This document shows, in pieces, positions 52,089 to 60,139 of a stretch of 64,000 nucleotides of DNA. The notes under the pieces were generated by a model. That model was not told where the DNA came from, ran no database searches, and saw only the letters and a program-made list of their open reading frames with translations. The position numbers and the translations under genes were made by a program. Position 1 is the first letter of the stretch. Every line of letters begins with the position of its first letter. The DNA comes from CAWELS01 sp964468205 (GTDB lineage: Bacteria > Acidobacteriota > Terriglobia > Bryobacterales > Bryobacteraceae), in NCBI GenBank assembly GCA_964468205.1, contig CAYXVG010000032.1, positions 16,025 through 80,024 on the forward strand, given 5' to 3'.

Positions 52089-53441
52089 CTACGAGTAGTT
52101 CTTGCCGTCGCCCTCCCACTCGGGACGTTCTGGCAGCTTGTCTGTTTGTCTGCGCGTCCGCGGGTCGAACAGCACCGCTCTCCGCTCACGATACGACTCC
52201 ACACCTAACCCTATTGCCGCCATGATTTGGTATCCCAACTCCGCCGGCAGGTTGGGCGCTTTTCTTGATCGCATGCAATCAAAGAAATTGCTCGCGTGGG
52301 CGAAATGACGGGCGCGGCCATCCGCCGCGGGATACTCGTACACCTTCGGCTCCGCGGCCCTCGTTTTGTCGAGCTTCTCCGGCGTGACGACGACAGACGC
52401 CCCCTCGAACTTGATTGTTCCCTCGTGACCGTAGATAGCTGCTCCATGATACTTTCCGCCAGCCGCATTAGCCATCGATCCCGACAGGGTGATGTAGAAC
52501 TCCGGGTACTCGATTTGCGTAGCGTACGTATCGGGCACTTGGCGGTCCTTCTGAACGTAGATGCCACCGCACGCCGTGACACAGACAGGAAGCTGCGGAC
52601 CCATGGCGAACAACAAAGGGCCAAGCCGGTGATAAAAGAGATCCGTCGCAATCCCGCCCGAGTAGTCCCAATACTTGCGGAACCGGAAGAAACGTTCCGC
52701 GCTGAACGGGCGCTTCGGCGCCGAGCCCAGCCACCGGTCCCAGTCGATCGTCTCCGGGGTCCCTTCTGGCTCGATTCTCCAGTTCCACTCGCCATGCATG
52801 GAGTTCCGGCTGGAGCTATCCTGCGCCCAGAGCACCTCTCCGATTACACCCTTATCGATCAGCTCTTTCGCTTTGTGCGTGGACGGCGCCGACAGGCCCT
52901 GTGATCCCACCTGCAGTATGCGATCGGACTTGGCGGCGGCATCGGCCACTTCGCGTGCTTCCTCCACCGTGTAGGTCATCGGCTTCTGCAGATAGACGTC
53001 TTTGCCCGCGGCAAGCGCATCCAGCGCCATCCGGGCGTGCCAGTGATCCGGAGTTGCGATCTCCACCGCGTCCACGTCCGGACGGGCAAGCAGTTCCCGG
53101 TAATCGGTGTAGACGTCCCCTTCGTCAAGTCCGGCCAGTTCCCGCGCGCGGTCCCTGCGCTTACTGTAGACATCGCTGATCGCTACCACCTCGATATTGT
53201 GCTCCTGGACGCACCTCTCCAGATAGAGCCGCAACCGCGCAGTGCCGATTCCGCCGGTGCCGATGATGCTCATGTTAATCCGGTCGTTCGCTCCCAGTAC
53301 ACGGGAAGCCGACCGCGCTGATACCGTTTGATTGGCAGCTCGGGCCGGGGTGCCCGACACTGCACCAAGGCCGGCTACTGTCGAGGCCCTGAGAAACCCT
53401 CGCCGTCCGAGCCATACCTTTGCTTCTGTATCCTTAGTCAT
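52089..53441 (-). CDS. Gfo/Idh/MocA oxidoreductase (sulfatase-cluster copy 2)
   Basis: A 450-residue Tat-exported dehydrogenase starting at ATG 53441, with GGAGG about 9 nt upstream. Leader VWLGRRGFLRASTVAGLG, Rossmann NMSIIGTGGIGTARLRLYLE, then YTDYRELLARPDVDAVEIAT, KDVYLQKPMTYTVEEARE and DLFYHRLGPLLFAMGPQLP. The C-terminal tail (RQTDKLPERPEWEGDGKNYS) is longer than in copy 1. A decayed near-paralogue of its first 85 codons lies at 55932-56192. It follows the DUF1080 gene by 58 bp. It should act on the sugar freed by the coupled sulfatase. Confidence 0.9.
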   Translation of the reverse strand: MTKDTEAKVWLGRRGFLRASTVAGLGAVSGTPARAANQTVSARSASRVLGANDRINMSIIGTGGIGTARLRLYLERCVQEHNIEVVAISDVYSKRRDRARELAGLDEGDVYTDYRELLARPDVDAVEIATPDHWHARMALDALAAGKDVYLQKPMTYTVEEAREVADAAAKSDRILQVGSQGLSAPSTHKAKELIDKGVIGEVLWAQDSSSRNSMHGEWNWRIEPEGTPETIDWDRWLGSAPKRPFSAERFFRFRKYWDYSGGIATDLFYHRLGPLLFAMGPQLPVCVTACGGIYVQKDRQVPDTYATQIEYPEFYITLSGSMANAAGGKYHGAAIYGHEGTIKFEGASVVVTPEKLDKTRAAEPKVYEYPAADGRARHFAHASNFFDCMRSRKAPNLPAELGYQIMAAIGLGVESYRERRAVLFDPRTRRQTDKLPERPEWEGDGKNYS

Positions 53442-53499
53442 CCTTCCAAGCCTCCTTCGTTTCCAGTTGAGCCACGTTCTCTTAGCAATGGCGCGAATT

Positions 53500-54210
53500 C
53501 TATCTGTCCAGGACCTTGATGCGGATGTTCCTGAACGCAGCCGGCGTGCCATGGTCCTGCAGCCCGATGTAACCTCTCCGGGCAAACTCCTTCAAAGGCC
53601 GCCGGAACTTATTCGGTGTGCCATCCGGGTTTTGACGCGCCGTTGTCCATCCGCTCAGATCGGCGGACGCCGTTTCTCTCCCATTTAGCTCCACGGTGAT
53701 TACACTCCCCTTACAGGTAATACGGTAATGGTTCCATTCGTCCGGCTTGTGCATGTTTAGCTTCGGAGGTACCAGGTCGAAGATGCCGCCTACGGTCCCC
53801 CTTCCAAGCTGACCGCTCGAATCCACATTGCCGACCTGGATTTCGATTCCAGTCTGAACGGGATCGGCCCGGTCCTCGACACGGATGAACACGCCGCTAT
53901 TCGCGCCCGCACCTCGGCCGCCCAAGCGGGGAAGACTACCGTAAAGAACACCGTGCGTAACCTTGTAATCCAACTCCAGCACGAAGTCGCCGTACGTTCC
54001 CTTGGCCCACAGGTAGCTTGAGTTTCGCATGATATGGTCGCCGGCGTTCTTCACAGTCAGTGTTCCCTCTGTCACCCTCCAATCACCCGTGTCCGTCGTC
54101 CACCCCGACAAGTCCTTGCCGTTGAACAGGGTGACGAAGTCCTGCCCACTCAAGAGAGGCATACAAGCGAGTGTCAGAAAGACTCCGGATAACACACTTC
54201 GGCGTTCCAT
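53500..54210 (-). CDS. DUF1080 protein (3-keto-glycoside hydrolase family)
   Basis: A 236-residue secreted protein starting at ATG 54210 (MERRSVLSGVFLTLACMPLL). The DUF1080 fold is complete: TLFNGKDLSGWTTDTGDWRV, SYLWAKGTYGDFVLELDYKV, GAGANSGVFIRVEDRADPVQ, KPDEWNHYRITCKGSVITVE and AAFRNIRIKVLDR. DLSGWTT occurs twice (residues 34-39 and 185-190). The decayed copy at 56211-56477 was generated by deletion between exactly these repeats. The gene lies 19 bp after the sulfatase stop and 58 bp before the Gfo/Idh start, within one operon. Hydrolysis of C3-oxidised glycosides is inferred from the family. Confidence 0.9.
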   Translation of the reverse strand: MERRSVLSGVFLTLACMPLLSGQDFVTLFNGKDLSGWTTDTGDWRVTEGTLTVKNAGDHIMRNSSYLWAKGTYGDFVLELDYKVTHGVLYGSLPRLGGRGAGANSGVFIRVEDRADPVQTGIEIQVGNVDSSGQLGRGTVGGIFDLVPPKLNMHKPDEWNHYRITCKGSVITVELNGRETASADLSGWTTARQNPDGTPNKFRRPLKEFARRGYIGLQDHGTPAAFRNIRIKVLDR

Positions 54211-54229
54211 GGTGAAATCTCCTATTCCT

Positions 54230-55687
54230 TCAGCGTGAGTTTCCCTTGTCTCGATACGTCTCCAGCAGATTGGCGAGACGCTCTGCAATCTCTGGACGAG
54301 CGCCGATCCGATTCTCGTGCTCAGCCGGGTCGTCGCGAAGATTGTAGAGCTGAGCGCCGAGTTCGTCCGGCCGGGACACGCGCCTGACGGTGGGGCTCGC
54401 TTTCCCTTCGACGTATTTCCAGGGGCCCTCGCGAATTGCGAAATTGCCGTCCACGCTGTGGACGATCATCGATGGCCGCAACGGCTGGCCCGAGGATCGG
54501 CCCAGCAAAGCAGGAAGGACGTTGTAGCTATCCTCGGCCCCTATTTCGACCGAGGGCAGCGATTCACCAACCACCGCCGCGACTGTGGCGAACATGTCTA
54601 CGAGATTGATGGTCTGATGGCATACCGTTCCGGCTGGCACCTTTCCCGGCCAGCGGGCCAGAAACGGCACCCGAAAACCGCCCTCGTAGATGCTGTGCTT
54701 GCGACCGCGCCACTCCCCGTTCACCCACAAACCAGCCCGATAGGCCTCTGCTTCCGGACTGTCGCCCTCGGTGAGGAGAACGCCACCGTTGTCAGAAGTG
54801 AAGAGCAGCAACGTATCGCCGGCGAAACCGAGCCGGTCCAGCGCCTTGATGATACGTCCCACCGAAAGGTCCAACTCGTGAATCCAGTCGCCGTAGAGTC
54901 CGGTCCCGCTTGCCCCCTTCGTTTTCTCCGAAGGAGTGTACGGGAGATGGACCGCCACGGGAGCGAAGTACAGGAAGAATGGCGCATCCGGGCCCTGCTT
55001 CGCCAGCCACTCCACGGCTTCAGTCGTCAGCTTGTCCATGACGTTTTCGTCTACCCGGTGTGGCGCGTCGAACCCCAGGAACTGTCGACCATAGGGTGTC
55101 TTGCCAAATGGTTCGACATGGTTGGAACGCAGGCCGACTGTCCTGCGATCCCGCACGTAAACGCCGGTGGCGTCGCCGTGGTTCTGGGGCACGCCGAAGT
55201 GGTAGTCGAAGCCGATGTCCAGCGGGCCTGGATCGAGTGCCTTCGTGTAGTCAGTCTGGCCAGTCCCGTAGCCGAGGTGCCATTTCCCGATCGCCGCCGT
55301 CCGATATCCGATCGACTTGAGCAGCGAAGCAATGGTCGGCCGACTGGCCTCGATGTGCAGCGGAGACGTGATGCCCAGCACGCCGTGCCGCAACGAAGTG
55401 CGCCAGCAGTAGCGGCCTGTTAGCAGGCCATAGCGTGTCGGTGTGCAGACCGACGATGGCGTATTGGCGTCGGTGAAACGCCGCCCTTCTCTGGCGAGAC
55501 GGTCGATGTTTGGCGTTCGGATGTGCTCTTCACTGGCTCCGTAACTATTCACACTGCCATAACCAAAGTCGTCGGAGAGTATGACCACGATGTTCGGATA
55601 CTGATCGGCATCCCGCGCGTTGGCTGGTGCTACAAGGATGAAGGAAAGAACGATCACAGAGCGAGTCAGCCAATGTAGATGGTTCAT
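54230..55687 (-). CDS. Secreted sulfatase
   Basis: A 485-residue sulfatase with signal SVIVLSFILVAPANA and GGAGG 8 nt before the ATG. NIVVILSDDFGYGS holds Asp39-Asp40 for calcium, SSVCTPTRYGLLTGRY holds the formylglycine Cys81, GKWHLGYG supplies the Lys-x-His pair, and LLLFTSDNGGVLL gives the late Asp-Asn. Full-length and intact. Its start overlaps the receptor-tail fragment (ATGA), and it leads the sulfatase-DUF1080-Gfo/Idh module. No maturase gene is adjacent, so activation depends on an enzyme elsewhere. Confidence 0.93.
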   Translation of the reverse strand: MNHLHWLTRSVIVLSFILVAPANARDADQYPNIVVILSDDFGYGSVNSYGASEEHIRTPNIDRLAREGRRFTDANTPSSVCTPTRYGLLTGRYCWRTSLRHGVLGITSPLHIEASRPTIASLLKSIGYRTAAIGKWHLGYGTGQTDYTKALDPGPLDIGFDYHFGVPQNHGDATGVYVRDRRTVGLRSNHVEPFGKTPYGRQFLGFDAPHRVDENVMDKLTTEAVEWLAKQGPDAPFFLYFAPVAVHLPYTPSEKTKGASGTGLYGDWIHELDLSVGRIIKALDRLGFAGDTLLLFTSDNGGVLLTEGDSPEAEAYRAGLWVNGEWRGRKHSIYEGGFRVPFLARWPGKVPAGTVCHQTINLVDMFATVAAVVGESLPSVEIGAEDSYNVLPALLGRSSGQPLRPSMIVHSVDGNFAIREGPWKYVEGKASPTVRRVSRPDELGAQLYNLRDDPAEHENRIGARPEIAERLANLLETYRDKGNSR

Positions 55688-55935
55688 TGATTTGCCTCCA
55701 GCGGTCTCCGGAATACGTGATCCGCATCTAACGAGGTAGGGAGGGCGGCAGAGCCGTCTTCACACTCCACGCCGATCACCATTGAAGTTTCAGCCCCGAC
55801 TGCTATCGTGCGATTGCCGAAGGCGTTGGTGATTTTGCCAAAGTTACGGTTGCTCATATCGAGGCTCGCCGGATTGTTCCAGGTCTTGTGGTTGAACAGG
55901 TCATACACTTCCCAGCGGAGAGTGGCGGCGAATCG
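55684..55935 (-). pseudogene. TonB-dependent receptor C-terminal fragment
   Basis: The frame carries RWEVYDLFNHKTWNNPASLD and NFGKITNAFGNRTIAVG, the last barrel strands of a CarboxypepD_reg-type receptor (pattern NLFNHxxxNNP...NFGKIT). Upstream of about 55935 the sequence switches to Gfo/Idh. The tail past TSMVIG (VECEDGSAALPTSLDADHVF) is not receptor-like. About 95 percent of the receptor is gone. Its stop overlaps the sulfatase start by 4 bp, so it may still act as the leader for translation of that gene. Confidence 0.75.
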
Positions 55936-56192
55936 CTGATCGCCACCGCCGCGATACTGTGCTCTTGGACGCACTTCTCCAAGTAGAACCGCAGCCGCGT
56001 CGTGCCGATCCCGCCTGCGCCGATGATGTTCATGTTCATCCGGTCGGTGGCTCCCAGGACACGGGAAGCCGGCCGCTCTGATGCCGCAGCTCGGCCCGTC
56101 GCTCCCGTCACCGCGCCAACACCGGCCGCTATGGACGCGGCAAGAAACCCTCGCCGGTCAAGTGGTGCATCTTCCTTCGTGCTGATATTCAT
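55932..56192 (-). pseudogene. Gfo/Idh/MocA 5' fragment fused to receptor debris
   Basis: The first 87 codons repeat the start of the 52089-53441 protein: DRRGFLAASIAAGVGAV, SRVLGATDRMNMNIIGAGGI and LRFYLEKCVQEHSIAAVAIS. At the D of VAISD (55932) homology stops and the sequence continues as the receptor tail in another frame. The intact copy runs on as VYSKRRDRAREL. A GATCAGCGATTCG stretch at the junction may have served as microhomology. It retains a leader and half a Rossmann fold, so it is inactive. Confidence 0.82.
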
Positions 56193-56210
56193 TCTTCCAA
56201 TCCTCCATCC

Positions 56211-56477
56211 CTACTGATCGAGGACCTTGATACGGATGTTCCCGAACGCGGCCGGCGTCCAGTGATCCTGCAGCCCGATGGAGCCTCTCCGGACGAACTC
56301 TTTCGGAGGCCCCCGAAACTTTTTCGGCGCGCCATCCGGGTTTTGGCGAGCCGTCGTCCACCCGGATGAACCCCGGCCAGTGAAGAGAGGAACGGCACTC
56401 TGCCCGCTCAAGCCAGAAGCACAAGCGAGCGTCAAGATAACACCGGCCGACACGCCTGATCTTCCGATGTCGCGCAT
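56211..56477 (-). pseudogene. DUF1080 gene with 151-codon internal deletion
   Basis: It starts MRDIGRSGVSAGVILTLACA, as the intact copy starts MERRSVLSGVFLTLACM, then reads LFTGRGSSGWTTARQNPDGA and ends AAFGNIRIKVLDQ. The intact 53500-54210 copy has SGWTT twice, 151 codons apart. Here the two are merged (GGGTGGACGACGGCTCGCC), so the whole central sheet is missing. The frame stayed open, which is why it looks like an intact 88-residue gene. Deletion between short repeats is the simplest account. Confidence 0.88.
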
Positions 56478-56522
56478 CTTGACCTCAGTGGCTTGTCCTC
56501 TTCGAAAGACAACCATCCTTCG

Positions 56523-59500
56523 TCAGAAGATCAACTTCGCTCCAACAAAGATGATTCTCTCCACTCCGAACGCTGTGTTTGTGATCCTGCCGAACAGCGA
56601 ACTGGTCGGGTTCGTGAAGTTACCGCCTATGCCTTGAGGTATCCGGCCGAACGTTGGATGATTCAAAGCCGCCTGAGCCTCAGCCCGGGCTTGCAGCTTC
56701 ACGCCTTCCCTCAGCTCGAAGTTCTTGCTAACCGAGATGTCCCAGACATTTGTCGGGTCGGTCCGAACGGCGCTCAGTTTCGATGGAAAGTACCGGATGT
56801 TGTCCCGCAGCTGCGCGGCCGGAGAACGTTCGAACACTTCCGTGTTGAACCATCGTTCCAACGTCCGTTGACTAGAATCCAGATTAATGTCAGCCCACTC
56901 GTTCCCGCGGAAGATCACGTTGCCCCATGCATTGGCGGCGCCGGACTGCCACGTATATATCGCTTGCACTTGCCACCCATCGACGAGTGTGTTCAAGAAT
57001 TTCCCGCCGGAAGAGAGAAACGCCTTGTTCGCTCCGAAAGGCAGCTCATACACTCCGCTGACTATTACCCGATGGGGCCGGTCCATGTCCGCCACGCGGT
57101 GTTCTGGAATGCGATCCGTTGGGTTCAAGTAGCTCAATGCCTCCATCGCCCTGGACCAAGTGTACATGGCCTGGAGTTGCAGCCCCTGGCTGAGGCGGCG
57201 CTCCGCGCGAAAGGAAACGCCGTGATACCAGGCCGAGCCGGCGGGCAAGCCGGTGCTGAGATTGCCGAAGTGCGGAAACGGCCGCAGCAACTGGCTCTTC
57301 GTCGTGTTCGCGGCGGAGAACAGGCTGGAGCCGGCGAAGCCTTCGATTCCCCGGAAGGGGTTGGTGGCGCGCGCTGACAGATTGTCGATAACGGCCTGGT
57401 CCCGCTCGCCTGAAGTGCTCAGATATTGCTCTGGAATGGCGTTGAACTGTCTGCTGAGCCTGGCCCTCGTGGTCCGGGAACCCATGTACGATATCTCGAA
57501 CAGCAAGTTCCGCACGGGCTCGGTCTGGATGGAGAAGCTCCACTTCTGAGTGTACGGACGCCGGCCATCGGAAGCGAAGAAGCCCGGCGACCTGCCGAGA
57601 AATGTCTCCAGCCCGCCGCTTGCGCCATCTGGCTTTACGAGACCGTCCGGGAGGGGGTTCGAAATAGACGCGACAAAGGTAACGCCGTTGTCACGGCTGG
57701 GGACGAGGGACGTTCGCTGGTTGAATCCCGGCTGGCTTACATTCTCAAACTGCGCTCCAAGCAATCCAAAATAGATGCCGTACCCACCGCGCAGAACCAT
57801 CTTGGGTCTCACCTGGTAGGCGAAGCCAACGCGCGGCATGAAGGCGCGGTAATACGCGTCGCGAATGCCCCGCGGATTCTCGCCAACGCCGGCAAAGGTG
57901 ACGCCTCCCAGGGTGCGGAACTGATCCACTGGGATCTCCGGGATGGGCGCCGTGGCGTACTTGGCGCTGGCCGCCGTCTGGATCGGATTCACGGTCGCGA
58001 AATCGAAGTCGCGCGTCGTCCGGTTGAATCGTTCCGTCAACGGGCTGTCGAATTCCCATCGCACACCAAGATTCAGAGTGAGTTGCCGGGACACCCGCCA
58101 GTCATCCTGCACGAACGCGGAGTAGAAACGGTTGGACTCGGCTCGCGAATCGTTAACGTCAGACCAGCCACCCGTGGGGATCCCGAGCAGGAAGCTCGCG
58201 AGCCCCTGACCAACCGGGGCCACGGGAGAATTGTCCAGCGGTCCGCGCGTATAGGTTTCCGCGAAATCCATCCGCGGAGCGACGTTCCCGAAATCATGGA
58301 AGTTTTCAAGCGGGAGACGAAAGTCAGCCCCAAATTTCAGACTGTGGTTTCCTTTGTTCCAACTCAGGACGCTCAGAAGGCTATGCGAGTAATTTGTTCT
58401 CAACCAGCCGCCGGTGGCGCCAAGAGTCATATATTTGGAGATCTGAATGTTAGGGTAAGCAATACCGTTAGGGTCGAGTTGCCGGAGAAACGATTCCTCG
58501 AACCCGAACTCCGTCAGGTCCCAACCGGCATGGGGCCGGGTCTCATCCTCCCGGAACCACGACAAGCCGTATCGCACGTCGAAGACAACCTGGGGTGACA
58601 GAACGAAAACGTTGTCCAAGGCGATTCCATGATGGGGACGCTTGCGCGTGCGGCCCACCACGTCTACGCCCGGAATCATTCCGATATCGGCGAAGAAGTC
58701 CGCCTTTGAATAGCGGGCAAAAAGCCGGTGATTTGGGTTGAAATTGTGATCGACCCGAACGATGTGCTGATACAGCACGCGCTTCGACGGAACGGTTGCC
58801 TCGAAGTTGTTTAGTCCATCCACTGTGCCCGGGACAGTCGGCATCGGAAAGTGACGAAGCTGGTTCTGGGCAACGCTGTCAATCCGGCTGGCCGGAATCA
58901 GATTCCCGGGCAGTGGGTCCCGCTTGAAACGCGAGGCGCCCGACGGAACGGTGGTCATTGGGTCATAGATCTGGTATTTGCTTCCCAGCGCGAGCAGTGC
59001 GGAAAAATCGCCGGCACGCTGCGCCTCGGTGGGCACTGTTGCCTTCGTGAACCCGGAATCCTCCTTGTTTTGGGTCTGGAAGCCATACATGAAGAAGGTC
59101 TTGTTGCGGCCATTGTAGATGTTGGGAATGTAGACAGGACCGCCGACGGAAGCAGTTCCGCGCAGCCATGTTCTGTCCGGGGTGCTGGCCTTGATCTTCT
59201 CCGGCGTGATTGGCCCGGTGGTTGGGTCAAAGATAAACCTGTTGGTGAAGAAGTTGCGGGCTTGGAGAGGCGTCCAGGATGCCATCAAGCCAACCGTGCC
59301 ATGGAGGTCGTTGGTGCCGGATTTCAAGGTCACGTTGATAGAGCCGGCCGAGGAATGGCCGAGCGCCGCGTCATAGGTGGCCACATCAATGCGCAACTCC
59401 TGGACCATGTCGGGCGGGGGTGTGACCGATACTTTGCCATCATAGGAGTTATTGCTAACGCCATCCAGGCTGAAGTCAACCTGTCCCCTGCCGCTGCCTC

Positions 59501-60071
59501 CGAGGCCGATCCGCTGGCTCGAATCGGGGTTCCACGGTCCGTCAGCTCCCTCTCTCCTCCACAGGGAGGCGTGCGGCGCCATCGCGAAGGCGGTGATGAG
59601 GTTTCCGCCCGGCAAAGGGAGGTTCGCCAGTTCCTGGCTGCTGATCACGCCGCTGACTGTCGCCGTGGTGCTCTCGATGAGCGGCGCGACGGCGGTTACC
59701 TCAACTGTCTCCGTGACATCGCCAACTTCAAGTTGAATATCGATGCTAAGGCGGTCGGCAGTGCGCAGTTCTATTCCCGAACGCATCCACTTGTTGAAAC
59801 CGGAGTGCTCGACTGATAGTTGGTAGACTCCTGGGTTCAAGTACGGTAGCTCGAAGTTTCCGACCTCGCTGGAGGAAGTTGTGATCTCTACGCCCGTTTG
59901 CGTGTTGACCACCCGGACGTTCACTCCAGGAATCACCGCGCCGCCTATATCGGTAACGTTGCCGACGATGGTGCCGCGCGGGTCCTGCGAGAGAAGCGGG
60001 GCGGCAAACAACGAACAGAGTATGACGAAGAGCCACGCTCTGGATCCAAGTTCTTGCTTCGTATCGGACAT
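56523..60071 (-). CDS. TonB-dependent receptor with carboxypeptidase-regulatory-like domain
   Basis: A 1182-residue outer-membrane receptor with signal SRAWLFVILCSLFAAPLLSQ and AGAGGAG about 10 nt before the ATG. The CarboxypepD_reg domain is GTIVGNVTDIGGAVIPGVNV (33-120), the plug DVTETVEVTAVAPLIESTTA to LRIDVATYDAALGHSSAGSI, and INVTLKSGTNDLHGTVGLMA starts the barrel, which ends FGVERIIFVGAKLIF with a C-terminal Phe. It sits at the head of the sulfatase / DUF1080 / Gfo-Idh block and is probably the glycan importer for it. The wrecked receptor tail at 55684 shows at least one other such receptor was present. Confidence 0.9.
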   Translation of the reverse strand: MSDTKQELGSRAWLFVILCSLFAAPLLSQDPRGTIVGNVTDIGGAVIPGVNVRVVNTQTGVEITTSSSEVGNFELPYLNPGVYQLSVEHSGFNKWMRSGIELRTADRLSIDIQLEVGDVTETVEVTAVAPLIESTTATVSGVISSQELANLPLPGGNLITAFAMAPHASLWRREGADGPWNPDSSQRIGLGGSGRGQVDFSLDGVSNNSYDGKVSVTPPPDMVQELRIDVATYDAALGHSSAGSINVTLKSGTNDLHGTVGLMASWTPLQARNFFTNRFIFDPTTGPITPEKIKASTPDRTWLRGTASVGGPVYIPNIYNGRNKTFFMYGFQTQNKEDSGFTKATVPTEAQRAGDFSALLALGSKYQIYDPMTTVPSGASRFKRDPLPGNLIPASRIDSVAQNQLRHFPMPTVPGTVDGLNNFEATVPSKRVLYQHIVRVDHNFNPNHRLFARYSKADFFADIGMIPGVDVVGRTRKRPHHGIALDNVFVLSPQVVFDVRYGLSWFREDETRPHAGWDLTEFGFEESFLRQLDPNGIAYPNIQISKYMTLGATGGWLRTNYSHSLLSVLSWNKGNHSLKFGADFRLPLENFHDFGNVAPRMDFAETYTRGPLDNSPVAPVGQGLASFLLGIPTGGWSDVNDSRAESNRFYSAFVQDDWRVSRQLTLNLGVRWEFDSPLTERFNRTTRDFDFATVNPIQTAASAKYATAPIPEIPVDQFRTLGGVTFAGVGENPRGIRDAYYRAFMPRVGFAYQVRPKMVLRGGYGIYFGLLGAQFENVSQPGFNQRTSLVPSRDNGVTFVASISNPLPDGLVKPDGASGGLETFLGRSPGFFASDGRRPYTQKWSFSIQTEPVRNLLFEISYMGSRTTRARLSRQFNAIPEQYLSTSGERDQAVIDNLSARATNPFRGIEGFAGSSLFSAANTTKSQLLRPFPHFGNLSTGLPAGSAWYHGVSFRAERRLSQGLQLQAMYTWSRAMEALSYLNPTDRIPEHRVADMDRPHRVIVSGVYELPFGANKAFLSSGGKFLNTLVDGWQVQAIYTWQSGAANAWGNVIFRGNEWADINLDSSQRTLERWFNTEVFERSPAAQLRDNIRYFPSKLSAVRTDPTNVWDISVSKNFELREGVKLQARAEAQAALNHPTFGRIPQGIGGNFTNPTSSLFGRITNTAFGVERIIFVGAKLIF

Positions 60072-60139
60072 GTTCTAATCTCCTCTGTTTCTTGTTCGCC
60101 GGGCACAAGAGGAGCCGGCGGCGAATTTGGTTTCGTTCC

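Noticed and set aside
57426..58598. 390-codon plus-strand open frame
   Set aside because: Antisense to the second TonB receptor for the same reasons.
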